Source: JAGQRJ01 sp041402045
GTDB lineage: Bacteria; Planctomycetota; J058
DNA length: 64,000 bases
Assembly: GCA_041402045.1 (NCBI GenBank)
Contig: JAWKSZ010000015.1
Coordinates: 62,001 to 126,000 of the forward strand
Direction: 5' to 3'
This document shows positions 1 through 8,147 of the stretch, in pieces (position 1 is the first letter of the stretch; each line of letters starts with the position of its first letter). Both the position numbers and the translations under genes were made by a program. Under the pieces are notes generated by a model. That model was not told the origin of the DNA and ran no database searches. It was given only the letters and a program-made list of their open reading frames with translations.

Positions 1-1006
1 GCTGACCGTTGAGGCCGGGCTGGGTGGGGAGCCGGGGAACCGGACCCTTCCAGGTCAGCGAGGGGCCGGCCACCGCGGGGGCGGTCGGGGTCACGCGAGG
101 CACGGGGCTCCCGGCGTTGGTGTTGGTGCCCGGGCGCAGGGTCCCGCTCTGGCCGCCGCGGTTCTGGCTGAGGAACAGGTCGTCGAGGCGCCGGCTGCTC
201 CCGAGGCCCGAGCCGCGGACCGCGGCGCGCACGCGCTCGTCGGCGTAGGCGCGGAGGTTGGGGTCCGTGCGCCCGAGGAGCATGGCGTCCGAGCGCGCCT
301 TGAGCTCGTTGATCCGCGCCATGGCCAGGGTGCGCTTGAGCTCGCTGCCGGCCACGGTGCCCACGGTCTTGAGCAGGTTGGTCAAGATCCGCTGCCAGAA
401 GCTGTAGTGTCCCTCGCCGTCACCGAGCGGGGGCTCGTCGCCGAACTGGCGGTGCGCGATGTACTCGCGCTCGCGGACGGGGTCGCCGATCGTCGGGGGG
501 TGGTCGTAGGGCTTGTCGCTCATGGCGTCGCCCACGACGTCGATGTTCCCGGTCAGGCCCGGCAGGCTCACGCCCTGCTCCTCGGCCAGGCGGCGGACCT
601 CCTGGCTGGCGCGGTCGGCGTCGCGACGCGCGCTCTCGACGGCGCGCTCCTGGTGCTCGGGGGGCAGGGAGTCGAAGCCGTCGAGCTCCTCCACCACGTT
701 CTCGGCGTCCACGCCCAGCTCGGAGGCGGCGTCGTCTAGCTCACGCTGGATCTTGGGGTCCTCGGGGATCGCGACCTGCTGCTCGGCGCCCCGCGGCTCC
801 TCGGTGAGGGCGTCGATCTCGTCGTCGGCCGGGCCCTGCTGCTGGGGCAGGCCCTGCTGCGGCGGGCCCTGTTGCGGCGGACCTTGTTGCGGGGTCCCTT
901 GCTCGATCGGGTCGTCGAGGAGGTCGTCCAGCTCGTCCTGGGCGGAGGAGAAGCCAGCCCCTCCCACCACGAACGCCGCCGTCAAGAGCCACAGGTGCCA
1001 ACGCAT
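1..1006 (-). CDS. Secreted protein with PQQGP repeats, C-terminus outside window
   Basis: The start is an ATG at 1006 with GGAGGA seven bases upstream; the frame is open for 335 codons to the window edge. Residues 1-23 form a signal peptide ending at SSA-QD. Residues about 38-60 are a low-complexity stretch of CAG/CCG codons (PQQGPPQQGPPQQG), followed by an acidic segment rich in D and E with helical character, and then a Lys/Arg-rich region. No catalytic motif or known domain was recognised. It is probably exported to the periplasm or outer membrane. It is divergent from the lipoprotein gene at 1207, with a 200-bp shared upstream region. Function unknown. Confidence 0.75.
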   Translation of the reverse strand, partial: MRWHLWLLTAAFVVGGAGFSSAQDELDDLLDDPIEQGTPQQGPPQQGPPQQGLPQQQGPADDEIDALTEEPRGAEQQVAIPEDPKIQRELDDAASELGVDAENVVEELDGFDSLPPEHQERAVESARRDADRASQEVRRLAEEQGVSLPGLTGNIDVVGDAMSDKPYDHPPTIGDPVREREYIAHRQFGDEPPLGDGEGHYSFWQRILTNLLKTVGTVAGSELKRTLAMARINELKARSDAMLLGRTDPNLRAYADERVRAAVRGSGLGSSRRLDDLFLSQNRGGQSGTLRPGTNTNAGSPVPRVTPTAPAVAGPSLTWKGPVPRLPTQPGLNGQ

Positions 1007-1147
1007 ACGATCCTCCAGTCCCATGGAGTGCAAGATGAGTGCCAGCATAGCGGACGGATAACCCTCGTGTAACCCCTGGGAGGGCGACGCCACTCTGCGC
1101 CATACGTCCCCCCGATCCTGGGAGCTGAGACGAACCGTGAGACGACC

Positions 1148-1176
1148 TTGACCCTTACGGCGGCGCGGGATAGGGT
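1148..1176 (+). promoter_or_regulatory. Sigma-70-type promoter of the 1207 lipoprotein
   Basis: TTGACC at 1148-1153 and TAGGGT at 1171-1176 are separated by 17 bp. Transcription would start near 1183, leaving a leader of about 24 nt that contains TGGAGG ahead of the ATG at 1207. This is one of the few classical -35/-10 pairs in the window. Confidence 0.6.
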
Positions 1177-1206
1177 CGGGGCGCGCGCCTGGAGGCCATC
1201 CCCCGC

Positions 1207-1746
1207 ATGCGACACCTCGCCCTGCTCTCCCTCGCCGTCCTCGCCGGCTGCTTCACCACGACGACCGAGAAGGTCGAGGTTCGCCGGACCGAGGCCGAGC
1301 TGGCCCGCGCCCGCGAGCAGCAGACCCAGACCCAGGAGACCGTGCGCGAGCGGCTCTACGAGGCCAACCAGAAGCGGCGCCTGGACCGCGAGCTGTTCGC
1401 CCGCGAGAGCCGGCGCACCGAGGACCTGAAGGAGCTGCGCGCGTTCCTGGACCGCGTCCCCGACGACCCCTGGACCGACTACGAAGAGGACCGGCGCCGC
1501 TCGTTCTATCGGCACTGGGCCGGGGTCAGGCAGCCCCTGCCGCCCCTGGTGGCCGAGGACAGCGGCCCTCCGGGCTGGATCGGACCCAAGCTCCCCGGCG
1601 CCGAGGCCGGCGGCACCCCGATCGTCGAAGGCCTGGGCGAGGAGGAAGAGGGCGTCGGCCCCGCCGCCGGTGAAGAGGGCGGCGAGGACGAGTACGGCGA
1701 CGAGTACGGCGACGACGAGGAAGAGGGCAGCTACGACGACTACTGA
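1207..1746 (+). CDS. Acidic lipoprotein with coiled-coil N-terminal half
   Basis: A 179-aa protein with a short lipoprotein signal peptide (lipobox LAGC, Cys at residue 15). Residues about 20-90 are a charged heptad-like helix (EAELARAREQQTQTQETV and onward). The C-terminal 40 residues are almost only E, D, G and Y, ending in DDEEEGSYDDY, a possible cation-binding or disordered tail. No known domain was recognised. It has its own -35/-10 promoter and a TGGAGG ribosome site. It is convergent with the regulator at 1781, with 34 bp between the stops. Function unknown; envelope location is inferred from the lipobox. Confidence 0.8.
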   Translation: MRHLALLSLAVLAGCFTTTTEKVEVRRTEAELARAREQQTQTQETVRERLYEANQKRRLDRELFARESRRTEDLKELRAFLDRVPDDPWTDYEEDRRRSFYRHWAGVRQPLPPLVAEDSGPPGWIGPKLPGAEAGGTPIVEGLGEEEEGVGPAAGEEGGEDEYGDEYGDDEEEGSYDDY

Positions 1747-1780
1747 GTCGCCCGACCTGCGCTGAGCTGCGCGCGGACCC

Positions 1781-4462
1781 TCAGCTCGGCTTGGGGGCGT
1801 TGAAGTCCTTCGCCGTGAGCCCGTGCTTGCGCATCATCTTGTGGAAGCTCGAGCGCACGATCCCCGCCTCGGCGGACGCCCGGGTCACGTTGCCGCCGTT
1901 GCGGCTGAGCACCGACTTCAGGTACTCCTTGGCGAAGGTCGTCTTGGCGTCGGCGTAGTTGACCTCGAACAGCTTCGAGATCCCGTGGCTGACCTGGCCG
2001 CCGTCGTCGAGCTGGACGTCCTGCTCCTCGAGCACGTCGCCCTCGACCAGGAGCACCTTCTTGCGCAGGAAGCTCTGGAGCTCGCGCACGTTGCCCGGCC
2101 AGTCGTAGCGCAGGAGCGCGCGCATGGCGTTCTTGCTGATCTGGAAGCGGCGCCCCTCGGCCTCGGCGATCTCGTCGAGGAAGCTCTCGACCAGGAGCGG
2201 AATGTCCTCCTTGCGGTCGCGCAGCGGCGGCAGCTCGATCGAGACCACGTTCAACCGGTAGAACAGGTCCTGGCGGAACTCGCCGCTCTTGACCATGCCC
2301 GCCAGGTCGCGGTTGCAGGCCGAGATCACCCGCACGTCGACCTTGACGATGTCCTTGCCGCCGACCCGGCGGATCTCGCCCTCCTGCAGCACGCGCAACA
2401 GCTCGCGCTGCATGCCGGGGCTCATGTCCTCGACCTCGTCCAGGAAGATCGTGCCCCCGTCGGCCTGCTCGAAGAAGCCCTGCTTGTCGCGGTCGGCGCC
2501 GGTGAACGCGCCGCGCACGTGACCGAACAGCTCGCTCTCCATGAGCGTCTCGGTGATCGCCCCGCAGTGCACGGACACGAAGGGCCCGTCGCGGCGCGGC
2601 CCGTTCAGGTGCAGCGAGCGCGCGATCAGCTCCTTGCCAGTGCCGGTCTCGCCCATGACCAGGACCGCCACGTCGGAGTCGGTGATCCGGTCGAGGAAGC
2701 GGAACACCTGGCGCATGGCCTCCGACGAGCCCACGATCCGCTCGTAGTCGAAGCGCGCCTTGAACTGGCTGAGGTTCCGCTCCATGTCGGCGATCTCGTT
2801 CGCCTGGGCCTGGACCTTCTGGGCCAGCTTGGCGGTCAGCTCCTCCAGCGAGCGCTTCTGCTCGAGGTTCTCCTGGTAGAGCCGCGCGTTCTCGATCGCG
2901 TTGCCCAGCTCCCGCGCCAGGGCGCGCATGAAGATCAGGTCCGACTCCTCGAAGTCGTGGGCGGCGCGGGTGCTGTCGAAGTACATGCACCCGATCTGCT
3001 TGCCCTTGATCGAGAGCGGGAGGCAGATCACGCGCTCGAGCCCTAGCCCACGGCAGGACTCGACGAGCTCGCCGTGGTCGTCGTCGGTGTCGAGGATCGC
3101 CACCGGCACCTGGCCCTGGTGCACGCGCTCGACCACGGCCTTGCTCACGCCCTGGTCGTTCACCGACTCGCCCATGGCGTTCTGCCCGACCTCGAGCAGG
3201 AGGTCGCCGTCCTGCTCCAGGTAGAGCAGCCCGCGCTCGCTCTCGCTGAGCTGGATCATCATGTCCAAGAGCGTGCCCAGCACCTGCCGGCGCTCGAGCA
3301 GGCTGTTGACCACGACCACCGTGTCCAGGAGCAACATCACGTTGCGGTAGTCCTTGGCCTGGTTCCCGGTGAGGATCCCGATCAGCTTGTCCGAGCGCAG
3401 CGCGTGGCGCGGGATCTGGCGGTGCCAGGTCAGCGTCCGGTTCCCGCCCTCCTGCTTGGCCTTGAACAGGGTCTGGTCGGCCTTGCGCAGCAGGTCCGAG
3501 ACCCGCTGGGCGTGGTAGGGGAACACCGCCAACCCGACCGAGACCGTGACCCGGATCCCGTCGCCGAAGCCGGCGTAGTCCTCGACCGCGCGCCGGATCT
3601 TCTCGGCGATCTCCATGGCGCCGTCGGGGTCGGTGCCGGGGAGCACGACCGCGTACTCGTCGCAGCCGTAGCGAATGCAGGCGTCCTGCACGCGGACCTG
3701 GGCGCGCACCAGCCGCGCGACCCGCGCGATCACCCGGTCGCCGCGGCGCCGACCGAAGCGCTGGTTGAGCGTGGTCATGCCGTCGATATCGATCATGAGC
3801 AGCGTGACGGGCTTGTCCGTGTGCCGCGCGATCGTGGACTCGACGTCGAGGTGCTGCTCGAGCTCCTGGCGCTTGTAGAGGTCGGTGAGCTCGTCGCGGG
3901 AGCTGCGCCGGTAGAGCCGGGCGTTGAGCAAGGCCTCGCCGGTGTGGCTGGCCAGGGCCTCCAGCGCGTCGACCTCGGCGGCGGAGACCCGCCGCCCGGG
4001 GGGCACGGCCACGACCAGGATCCCCAAGGGCTTGCTCAGGCCCTGGGGCGGATAGCGCCGGCGCTCGCGCTCGACCTCCGTCGGCGCGCGCAGGTGCAGG
4101 AACAGCGGCATGACCACCAGGAGCTGCTGCCCGCCGGCGCGAGGGAACGAGGGCCCGGCGACCCCCTCGCTGACCACGATCCGCGCGTCCTCCAGCGCGT
4201 CCTCGATCATGGACACCAGCCGCGGGTCCTCGAACACGCCGTCGGGGTCGACCCCCTGCGACGCGACCAGCCCCAGCTCGTCGCGCTCGTAGATCCCCAG
4301 GGCGCAGGCCTCACCCTGGAGCACCCGCGACGCCACGTCCATGAGGGTCTCGGCGGTGCGCTTGAAGTCGAAGCGCTTGGCCGAGATCAGTTGATCCGGC
4401 TCGTAGAGCATCGCCCAGTGGACGACTTCACCCAGGTCACTGCGCGGCGGGGTCTCGGGCAT
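1781..4462 (-). CDS. Sigma-54 activator with GAF, GGDEF-like and GAF sensory domains
   Basis: An 893-aa protein. Order: GAF-like (about 30-175), GGDEF-fold (about 200-345), GAF (about 390-530), coiled coil, AAA+ sigma-54 interaction domain (about 575-800; Walker A GETGTGKE, intact GAFTGA loop, Walker B FLDEVED), Fis-type HTH (about 860-887). The cyclase signature is degenerate (YGCDEY for GGDEF), but an RVQD motif five residues before it fits a c-di-GMP inhibitory I-site. It may therefore sense c-di-GMP rather than make it (inference). The ATG overlaps the stop of the upstream secreted protein (TGATG), so the two are cotranscribed. Expected role: ATP-driven activation of sigma-54 promoters from upstream enhancers. 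Targets are not evident. Confidence 0.9.
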   Translation of the reverse strand: MPETPPRSDLGEVVHWAMLYEPDQLISAKRFDFKRTAETLMDVASRVLQGEACALGIYERDELGLVASQGVDPDGVFEDPRLVSMIEDALEDARIVVSEGVAGPSFPRAGGQQLLVVMPLFLHLRAPTEVERERRRYPPQGLSKPLGILVVAVPPGRRVSAAEVDALEALASHTGEALLNARLYRRSSRDELTDLYKRQELEQHLDVESTIARHTDKPVTLLMIDIDGMTTLNQRFGRRRGDRVIARVARLVRAQVRVQDACIRYGCDEYAVVLPGTDPDGAMEIAEKIRRAVEDYAGFGDGIRVTVSVGLAVFPYHAQRVSDLLRKADQTLFKAKQEGGNRTLTWHRQIPRHALRSDKLIGILTGNQAKDYRNVMLLLDTVVVVNSLLERRQVLGTLLDMMIQLSESERGLLYLEQDGDLLLEVGQNAMGESVNDQGVSKAVVERVHQGQVPVAILDTDDDHGELVESCRGLGLERVICLPLSIKGKQIGCMYFDSTRAAHDFEESDLIFMRALARELGNAIENARLYQENLEQKRSLEELTAKLAQKVQAQANEIADMERNLSQFKARFDYERIVGSSEAMRQVFRFLDRITDSDVAVLVMGETGTGKELIARSLHLNGPRRDGPFVSVHCGAITETLMESELFGHVRGAFTGADRDKQGFFEQADGGTIFLDEVEDMSPGMQRELLRVLQEGEIRRVGGKDIVKVDVRVISACNRDLAGMVKSGEFRQDLFYRLNVVSIELPPLRDRKEDIPLLVESFLDEIAEAEGRRFQISKNAMRALLRYDWPGNVRELQSFLRKKVLLVEGDVLEEQDVQLDDGGQVSHGISKLFEVNYADAKTTFAKEYLKSVLSRNGGNVTRASAEAGIVRSSFHKMMRKHGLTAKDFNAPKPS

Positions 4463-5541
4463 CAGCGTTGGAACACCGGGAGGTAGCGGAGCGGGACCTC
4501 GAGGATCAGCAGCGCGAAGGCGGTCTCGTAAGCAGGGCCGTAGTAGTTGCCCTGCTCCCAATACTGCCTCCCGCGGCGCAGGTCCAGGAGCTCGTCGCGG
4601 ATCTTGGGGAAGTACGCCGCCCACTCCGCGCCCCCGCGCTGGAACATGGCCTGCGCGACGTAGAAGTGGGTGTAGTAGAAGAACTGCTGATCCGACTGGC
4701 GGATCTTGAGGTGCTTGCGCAGGTAGCCGTAGCCGCGCTCGATCGCGTCGGAGTAGTACTCGCCCGAGCCGTGCAAGACCGAGATCCCCGCCGCGGTCAG
4801 GGCGGGGGTCGTCTTGCCGTAGTTCAGCATGTAGCGCACGCCGCCGTCGGACTGCTGGCTGTTCTTGATGTACTCCACCGCGCGCTCGATCGTGCGCCGG
4901 TCCACGAGCACCCCGCCGTCGTTGGCCGAGCGCAGGCCCTGGATCTGCGTGATCGTGACCGAGCCCTCGTCGCGGCGGGAGTCGGGGAAGTAGCACCAGC
5001 CGCCGTCGGGGCTGATCGAGCGCTCGGTCAGCCGCGCCGCCTGCGCCAGGCAGTCGTGGAGCTGACGCCGCAGCACCGGGTCGCGGGGCATGCCGTAGGC
5101 CTCGCCCAGGAACAACAGCGCGAAGCCGTGCCCGTGCATGGGTCGGTCGTCCTTCGTCTCCCGTCCCGGGCGCACGTCGAACAGGAGCCCCGGCCACTTG
5201 CTGTCCTTGCCGCGCTGGTTGCGGATCACGAACTTCAGCGCGCTGCGCACCGCCTCGGCGTGGGGGCCGTCGTCGGGGGTGTCGCCATGCGCCAGGAGCG
5301 CGAGCCCCGCGAGGGAGGTCACGCTCATGCGGTAGTTGGTCGGGCTGCAGCTCCAGGCTCCCGACGCGCGGGCCTGATTGCGCACCAGCCACTTCACGCC
5401 CTGGCGGATCGCGGTGTGCGCCTCAGGGGTCAGCTCGGCGTGGCGATCGCCCGGCGAGATATCGCGGCGCACGGGGTCTTGCGCGGCGAGGGAGCCGCAG
5501 CAGAGCAGCGCGCAGGAGAAGAAGAGGGAGACGGAACGCAT
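4462..5541 (-). CDS. Secreted prenyltransferase/squalene-oxidase-repeat protein
   Basis: A 359-aa protein with a signal peptide (cut near LAAQD). The body is an alpha/alpha toroid of squalene-cyclase-type repeats: several GG(W/V)-containing units such as DGGWCY and DGGVRYM at regular spacing, with helices like VKWLVRNQ and VEYIKNSQQ between them. The DXDD catalytic motif of true squalene-hopene cyclases is not seen, so an enzyme activity is not claimed. Such secreted repeat proteins are common in Planctomycetota (family knowledge). It heads an operon with the sigma-54 activator. GAGG lies ahead of the ATG. Confidence 0.85.
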   Translation of the reverse strand: MRSVSLFFSCALLCCGSLAAQDPVRRDISPGDRHAELTPEAHTAIRQGVKWLVRNQARASGAWSCSPTNYRMSVTSLAGLALLAHGDTPDDGPHAEAVRSALKFVIRNQRGKDSKWPGLLFDVRPGRETKDDRPMHGHGFALLFLGEAYGMPRDPVLRRQLHDCLAQAARLTERSISPDGGWCYFPDSRRDEGSVTITQIQGLRSANDGGVLVDRRTIERAVEYIKNSQQSDGGVRYMLNYGKTTPALTAAGISVLHGSGEYYSDAIERGYGYLRKHLKIRQSDQQFFYYTHFYVAQAMFQRGGAEWAAYFPKIRDELLDLRRGRQYWEQGNYYGPAYETAFALLILEVPLRYLPVFQR

Positions 5542-5622
5542 CGATCCTCGAGGGGCGTGTCCAAACGGCTACACGAACGGTATCCCTGCCCGAGGGGGTT
5601 TGCAACCCGGCCACTTGCAGGC

Positions 5623-5634
5623 CACCCTAGAGCC
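5623..5634 (+). promoter_or_regulatory. Possible leaderless -10 element for the 5635 operon
   Basis: CACCCT at 5623-5628 ends exactly six bases before the ATG at 5635, and no Shine-Dalgarno sequence is present. The spacing matches the TAnnnT-N6-start arrangement seen at 25530, 28557, 30405, 31488 and 37963. Its first base deviates, so the call is weaker than those. Confidence 0.4.
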
Positions 5635-6117
5635 ATGGACCCTCGGGAACGGCGCCGCCACCACTACCTTTATGCGCACCGTGTGCTCCCGCACCTGGCC
5701 TTCGACGACCCCGCCGGGTTCTGCGCCCGGCTGAGCGATCGCGCCGCGGGACAAGCCTCCCTCGAGGCGCTGTGGGAGCGCGTCGGCGCCGACTCGGCCT
5801 TCGCCCTGCCCTACGACGGCCTCGCGCTGAGCCTGCACCCGCTGCCCGGCGGGCGGACGGCGTTCCTGATCCAGCTCCCGCCCCCCGAGATCATGCCCGA
5901 GGCCTACTTCCTCGCGATCGTGCCGGGGCCCGAGGACCTGTTCGTCTACACCCTCGAGCACAGCCAGGACTTCGAGACCGGCGACGCCTGCACCGTGGTC
6001 GGCGCCTGGAACGCCGCCGGCGATCACCTGAACCTGGGCCGCGGGCCCGAGCCCACCGCCGCCGCGTTCCTGGCGCGAGTGGCCGAGGTCCTGCCCGCCC
6101 CCGAGGGCACGCCGTGA
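5635..6117 (+). CDS. Small unknown protein encoded with a radical SAM maturase
   Basis: A 160-aa soluble protein with no signal peptide or membrane segment. It starts with a basic helix (MDPRERRRHHYLYAHR) and continues as an alpha/beta protein (AFLIQLPPPE, YFLAIVPG, FVYTLEHS, CTVVGAW). No known domain was recognised. Its stop overlaps the GTG of the radical SAM gene by four bases (GTGA), so the two are translationally coupled. By position it is a candidate accessory or recognition protein for the maturase, but it does not resemble a PqqD-type recognition element. Function unknown. Confidence 0.8.
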   Translation: MDPRERRRHHYLYAHRVLPHLAFDDPAGFCARLSDRAAGQASLEALWERVGADSAFALPYDGLALSLHPLPGGRTAFLIQLPPPEIMPEAYFLAIVPGPEDLFVYTLEHSQDFETGDACTVVGAWNAAGDHLNLGRGPEPTAAAFLARVAEVLPAPEGTP

Positions 6118-7319
6118 GCGCAGCGACCAGCGAGCTGCGCTACGTGGTGTGGGAGATCACCCTGCGCTGCGACCTCGCCTGCGGTCACTGCGGCTCGCGC
6201 GCGGGCAAGCCGCGCAGCGACGAGCTGAACACCGCGGAGTGCCTGGACGTGGTCCAACAGATCGCGGCCATGGGCTGCCGCGAGGTGACCCTGATCGGCG
6301 GCGAGGCCTACCTCCGCGAGGACTGGGACCAGATCGCGCGCGCGATCCGCCAGGCCGGCATGCGCTGCACCATGACCACCGGCGGCCGGGGCATGACCCC
6401 CGAGCGCGCGCGCCGGGCCAAGGCCGCCGGGATCCAGTCCATGTCGGTCTCCCTCGACGGACTCGAGGCCGCCCACGACCGCCAGCGCGGGGTCAAGGGC
6501 GCGTTCCAGGCCGGGCTCCAGGCGCTCGAGAACCTCCAGGCCGCCGGGGTCCCCGTCTCGGTCAACACCCAGGTCAACCGCCTGACCCTCGGCGACCTCG
6601 CCCCGCTCCTGGAGCTGATCGCCGCCAAGGGCGCCCACAGCTGGCAGATCCAGCTCACGGTCCCCATGGGCCGCGCCGCCGACAATTGGGAGTGGCTGCT
6701 CCAGCCCTACGAGCTGCTCGAGGTGATCCCGCACCTGGCCGACCTCGGCGCGCGGGCCAAGGAGCTCGGGGTCCGGCTGTGGCCGGGCAACAACGTGGGC
6801 TACTTCGGCCCCCACGAGCACGTGTTCCGCGGCGACACCCGCGCCGGGCACACCAGCGGCTGTCAGGCCGGGCGCTACACGCTGGGGCTCGAGGCCGACG
6901 GCGCGATCAAGGGCTGCCCGTCGCTCCCGACCTCGGCCTTCACCGGGGGCCACGTGCGCGCCCGGCGGATCCAGGAGGTGTGGGACGACACCGCCGAGCT
7001 GCGCTTCACCCGGGACAAGAGCGTCGAGCTGTGGGGCGCCTGCGCGAGCTGCTACTACGCCGACGTGTGCCGCGGCGGCTGCACCTGGACCGCCCACGTG
7101 TTCTTCGGCCGCGCGGGCAACAACCCCTACTGCCACCACCGCGCCCTGGAGTATCAGCGCCAGGGCCTGCGCGAGCGCTTCGTCCCGGCCACCCCGGCCC
7201 CGGGCGCTCCCTTCGATCACGGCGTGTTCGAGCTCGTCCTCGAGCCCGAGGGCGCCCCGCTGCCGTCCAGTCCGCGCCCGCTGCCCACGGTGGCCGGCGC
7301 CTCGCACGAGGAGGTTTGA
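6114..7319 (+). CDS. Radical SAM/SPASM maturase
   Basis: A 401-aa radical SAM enzyme. C19-x3-C23-x2-C26 (RCDLACGHC) binds the SAM-cleaving 4Fe-4S cluster, and GGE at 57-59 contacts SAM. The C-terminal SPASM domain is complete: C250, C268 (preceded by Gx4C), then C310-x2-C313-x5-C319-x3-C323 and C340. This is the seven-cysteine pattern that holds two auxiliary clusters in peptide-modifying members such as the PqqE and AnSME types. About 60 residues follow the last Cys. The GTG start at 6114 overlaps the upstream stop; alternatives would truncate the cluster region. Three repeat-bearing zinc-ribbon proteins follow at once, which suggests it modifies them (inference). Confidence 0.92.
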   Translation: MSAATSELRYVVWEITLRCDLACGHCGSRAGKPRSDELNTAECLDVVQQIAAMGCREVTLIGGEAYLREDWDQIARAIRQAGMRCTMTTGGRGMTPERARRAKAAGIQSMSVSLDGLEAAHDRQRGVKGAFQAGLQALENLQAAGVPVSVNTQVNRLTLGDLAPLLELIAAKGAHSWQIQLTVPMGRAADNWEWLLQPYELLEVIPHLADLGARAKELGVRLWPGNNVGYFGPHEHVFRGDTRAGHTSGCQAGRYTLGLEADGAIKGCPSLPTSAFTGGHVRARRIQEVWDDTAELRFTRDKSVELWGACASCYYADVCRGGCTWTAHVFFGRAGNNPYCHHRALEYQRQGLRERFVPATPAPGAPFDHGVFELVLEPEGAPLPSSPRPLPTVAGASHEEV

Positions 7320-7320
7320 C

Positions 7321-7776
7321 GTGCCACCCTTGATCCCCTGCCCCGGCTGCAAGCGCCACGTGCGCTCGCAGGAGGCGACGTGTCCCTTCTGCGAGGCCGC
7401 CCTCCCGCGCCCGCGCAGCGTCTCCCCCGGCCTGGCCGCCGCCGCCGGCCTGGCGCTGCTCGCCGGGTGCGAGCGCGGAGACGCGCCGCAGCCGGTCTAC
7501 GGAGCCCCCGACCCCGCGCCCGTGCTCAGCGACCAGCAGCCCGCGCCGCCGGACGACCGCGACGACCTGCACGCCGAATACGGCGCCCCCATGCCGCCGG
7601 ACGACCTGCGCGAGCCCGGCGAGGTCTACGGAGCCCCCATGCCCCCCGACGACCGAGACGACCTGCGCGCCGAATACGGCGCCCCCATGCCCCCGGACGA
7701 CCGCGATCGGAGCGCGCCGCCCCCCGACGAACTGGAGCCCCCAAGTGAGCGACCTCTCGCCCTGCCCGGACTGTGA
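7321..7776 (+). CDS. Zinc-ribbon protein with four YGAP repeats (putative maturase substrate A)
   Basis: A 151-aa protein starting at GTG 7321, directly after the maturase stop, with GAGGAGG upstream. C7-x2-C10 and C21-x2-C24 (CPGC, CPFC) form a zinc ribbon. Residues 36-50 are hydrophobic and end in LAGC, a lipobox-like sequence in an unusual internal position. The rest is proline- and aspartate-rich and carries YGAP at residues 60, 87, 103 and 119, the last three in near-identical units (YGAPMPPDD). The 3' end overlaps the next gene by 32 bases. The repeats resemble multiple core motifs of a radical-SAM-modified peptide. Actual modification is inference. Confidence 0.8.
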   Translation: MPPLIPCPGCKRHVRSQEATCPFCEAALPRPRSVSPGLAAAAGLALLAGCERGDAPQPVYGAPDPAPVLSDQQPAPPDDRDDLHAEYGAPMPPDDLREPGEVYGAPMPPDDRDDLRAEYGAPMPPDDRDRSAPPPDELEPPSERPLALPGL

Positions 7777-8119
7777 GCGCCACGTCGCCGTCGACGCCGA
7801 GACCTGCCCCTTCTGCGGCGCAGACGTCTCGAAGGCGCCTGCGCTCCCGCGCCCGGCGGTCCTGCGCGAGCCGGGCGAGGTCTACGGCGCCCCGCCCCCT
7901 CGGGACGAGCCGATCCCCCTCCGCGACGACGACCCGCGCATGCAGCGCGCGGTCTACGGCGGACCGCCGCCGCGGCCCCTGCCCTTCGACGACGACCTGC
8001 TCGACGACCGTGAGCTGCGCGTCCACGACGCTCCGCCGCCGCAGCCGATCGCCCCCGTTCGGCCCGACGACCCGGGCCTCAGCGACGACGCGCCGCCGCC
8101 CCCCCCGCCCAGCGACTGA
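7745..8119 (+). CDS. Zinc-ribbon protein with YGAP/YGGP repeats (putative maturase substrate B)
   Basis: A 124-aa protein with a GTG start at 7745 inside the end of the preceding gene in another frame; the CPDC...CPFC ribbon (C7, C10, C21, C24) sits at exactly the same residues as in its two neighbours, which supports this start. VYGAP occurs at 46-50 and VYGGP at 70-74, each followed by a PP-rich spacer, and a degenerate VHDAPPP at about 93. There is no signal peptide or membrane segment. The C-terminus is a run of prolines. Clearly a paralogue of 7321 and 8148. Confidence 0.78.
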   Translation: MSDLSPCPDCERHVAVDAETCPFCGADVSKAPALPRPAVLREPGEVYGAPPPRDEPIPLRDDDPRMQRAVYGGPPPRPLPFDDDLLDDRELRVHDAPPPQPIAPVRPDDPGLSDDAPPPPPPSD

Positions 8120-8147
8120 GCCGCCGGCCTCAGCCCGAGGACCCTCC

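Noticed and set aside
4468..5541. Squalene-hopene cyclase activity for the secreted repeat protein
   Set aside because: No DXDD motif, only about half the enzyme's length, and a signal peptide.
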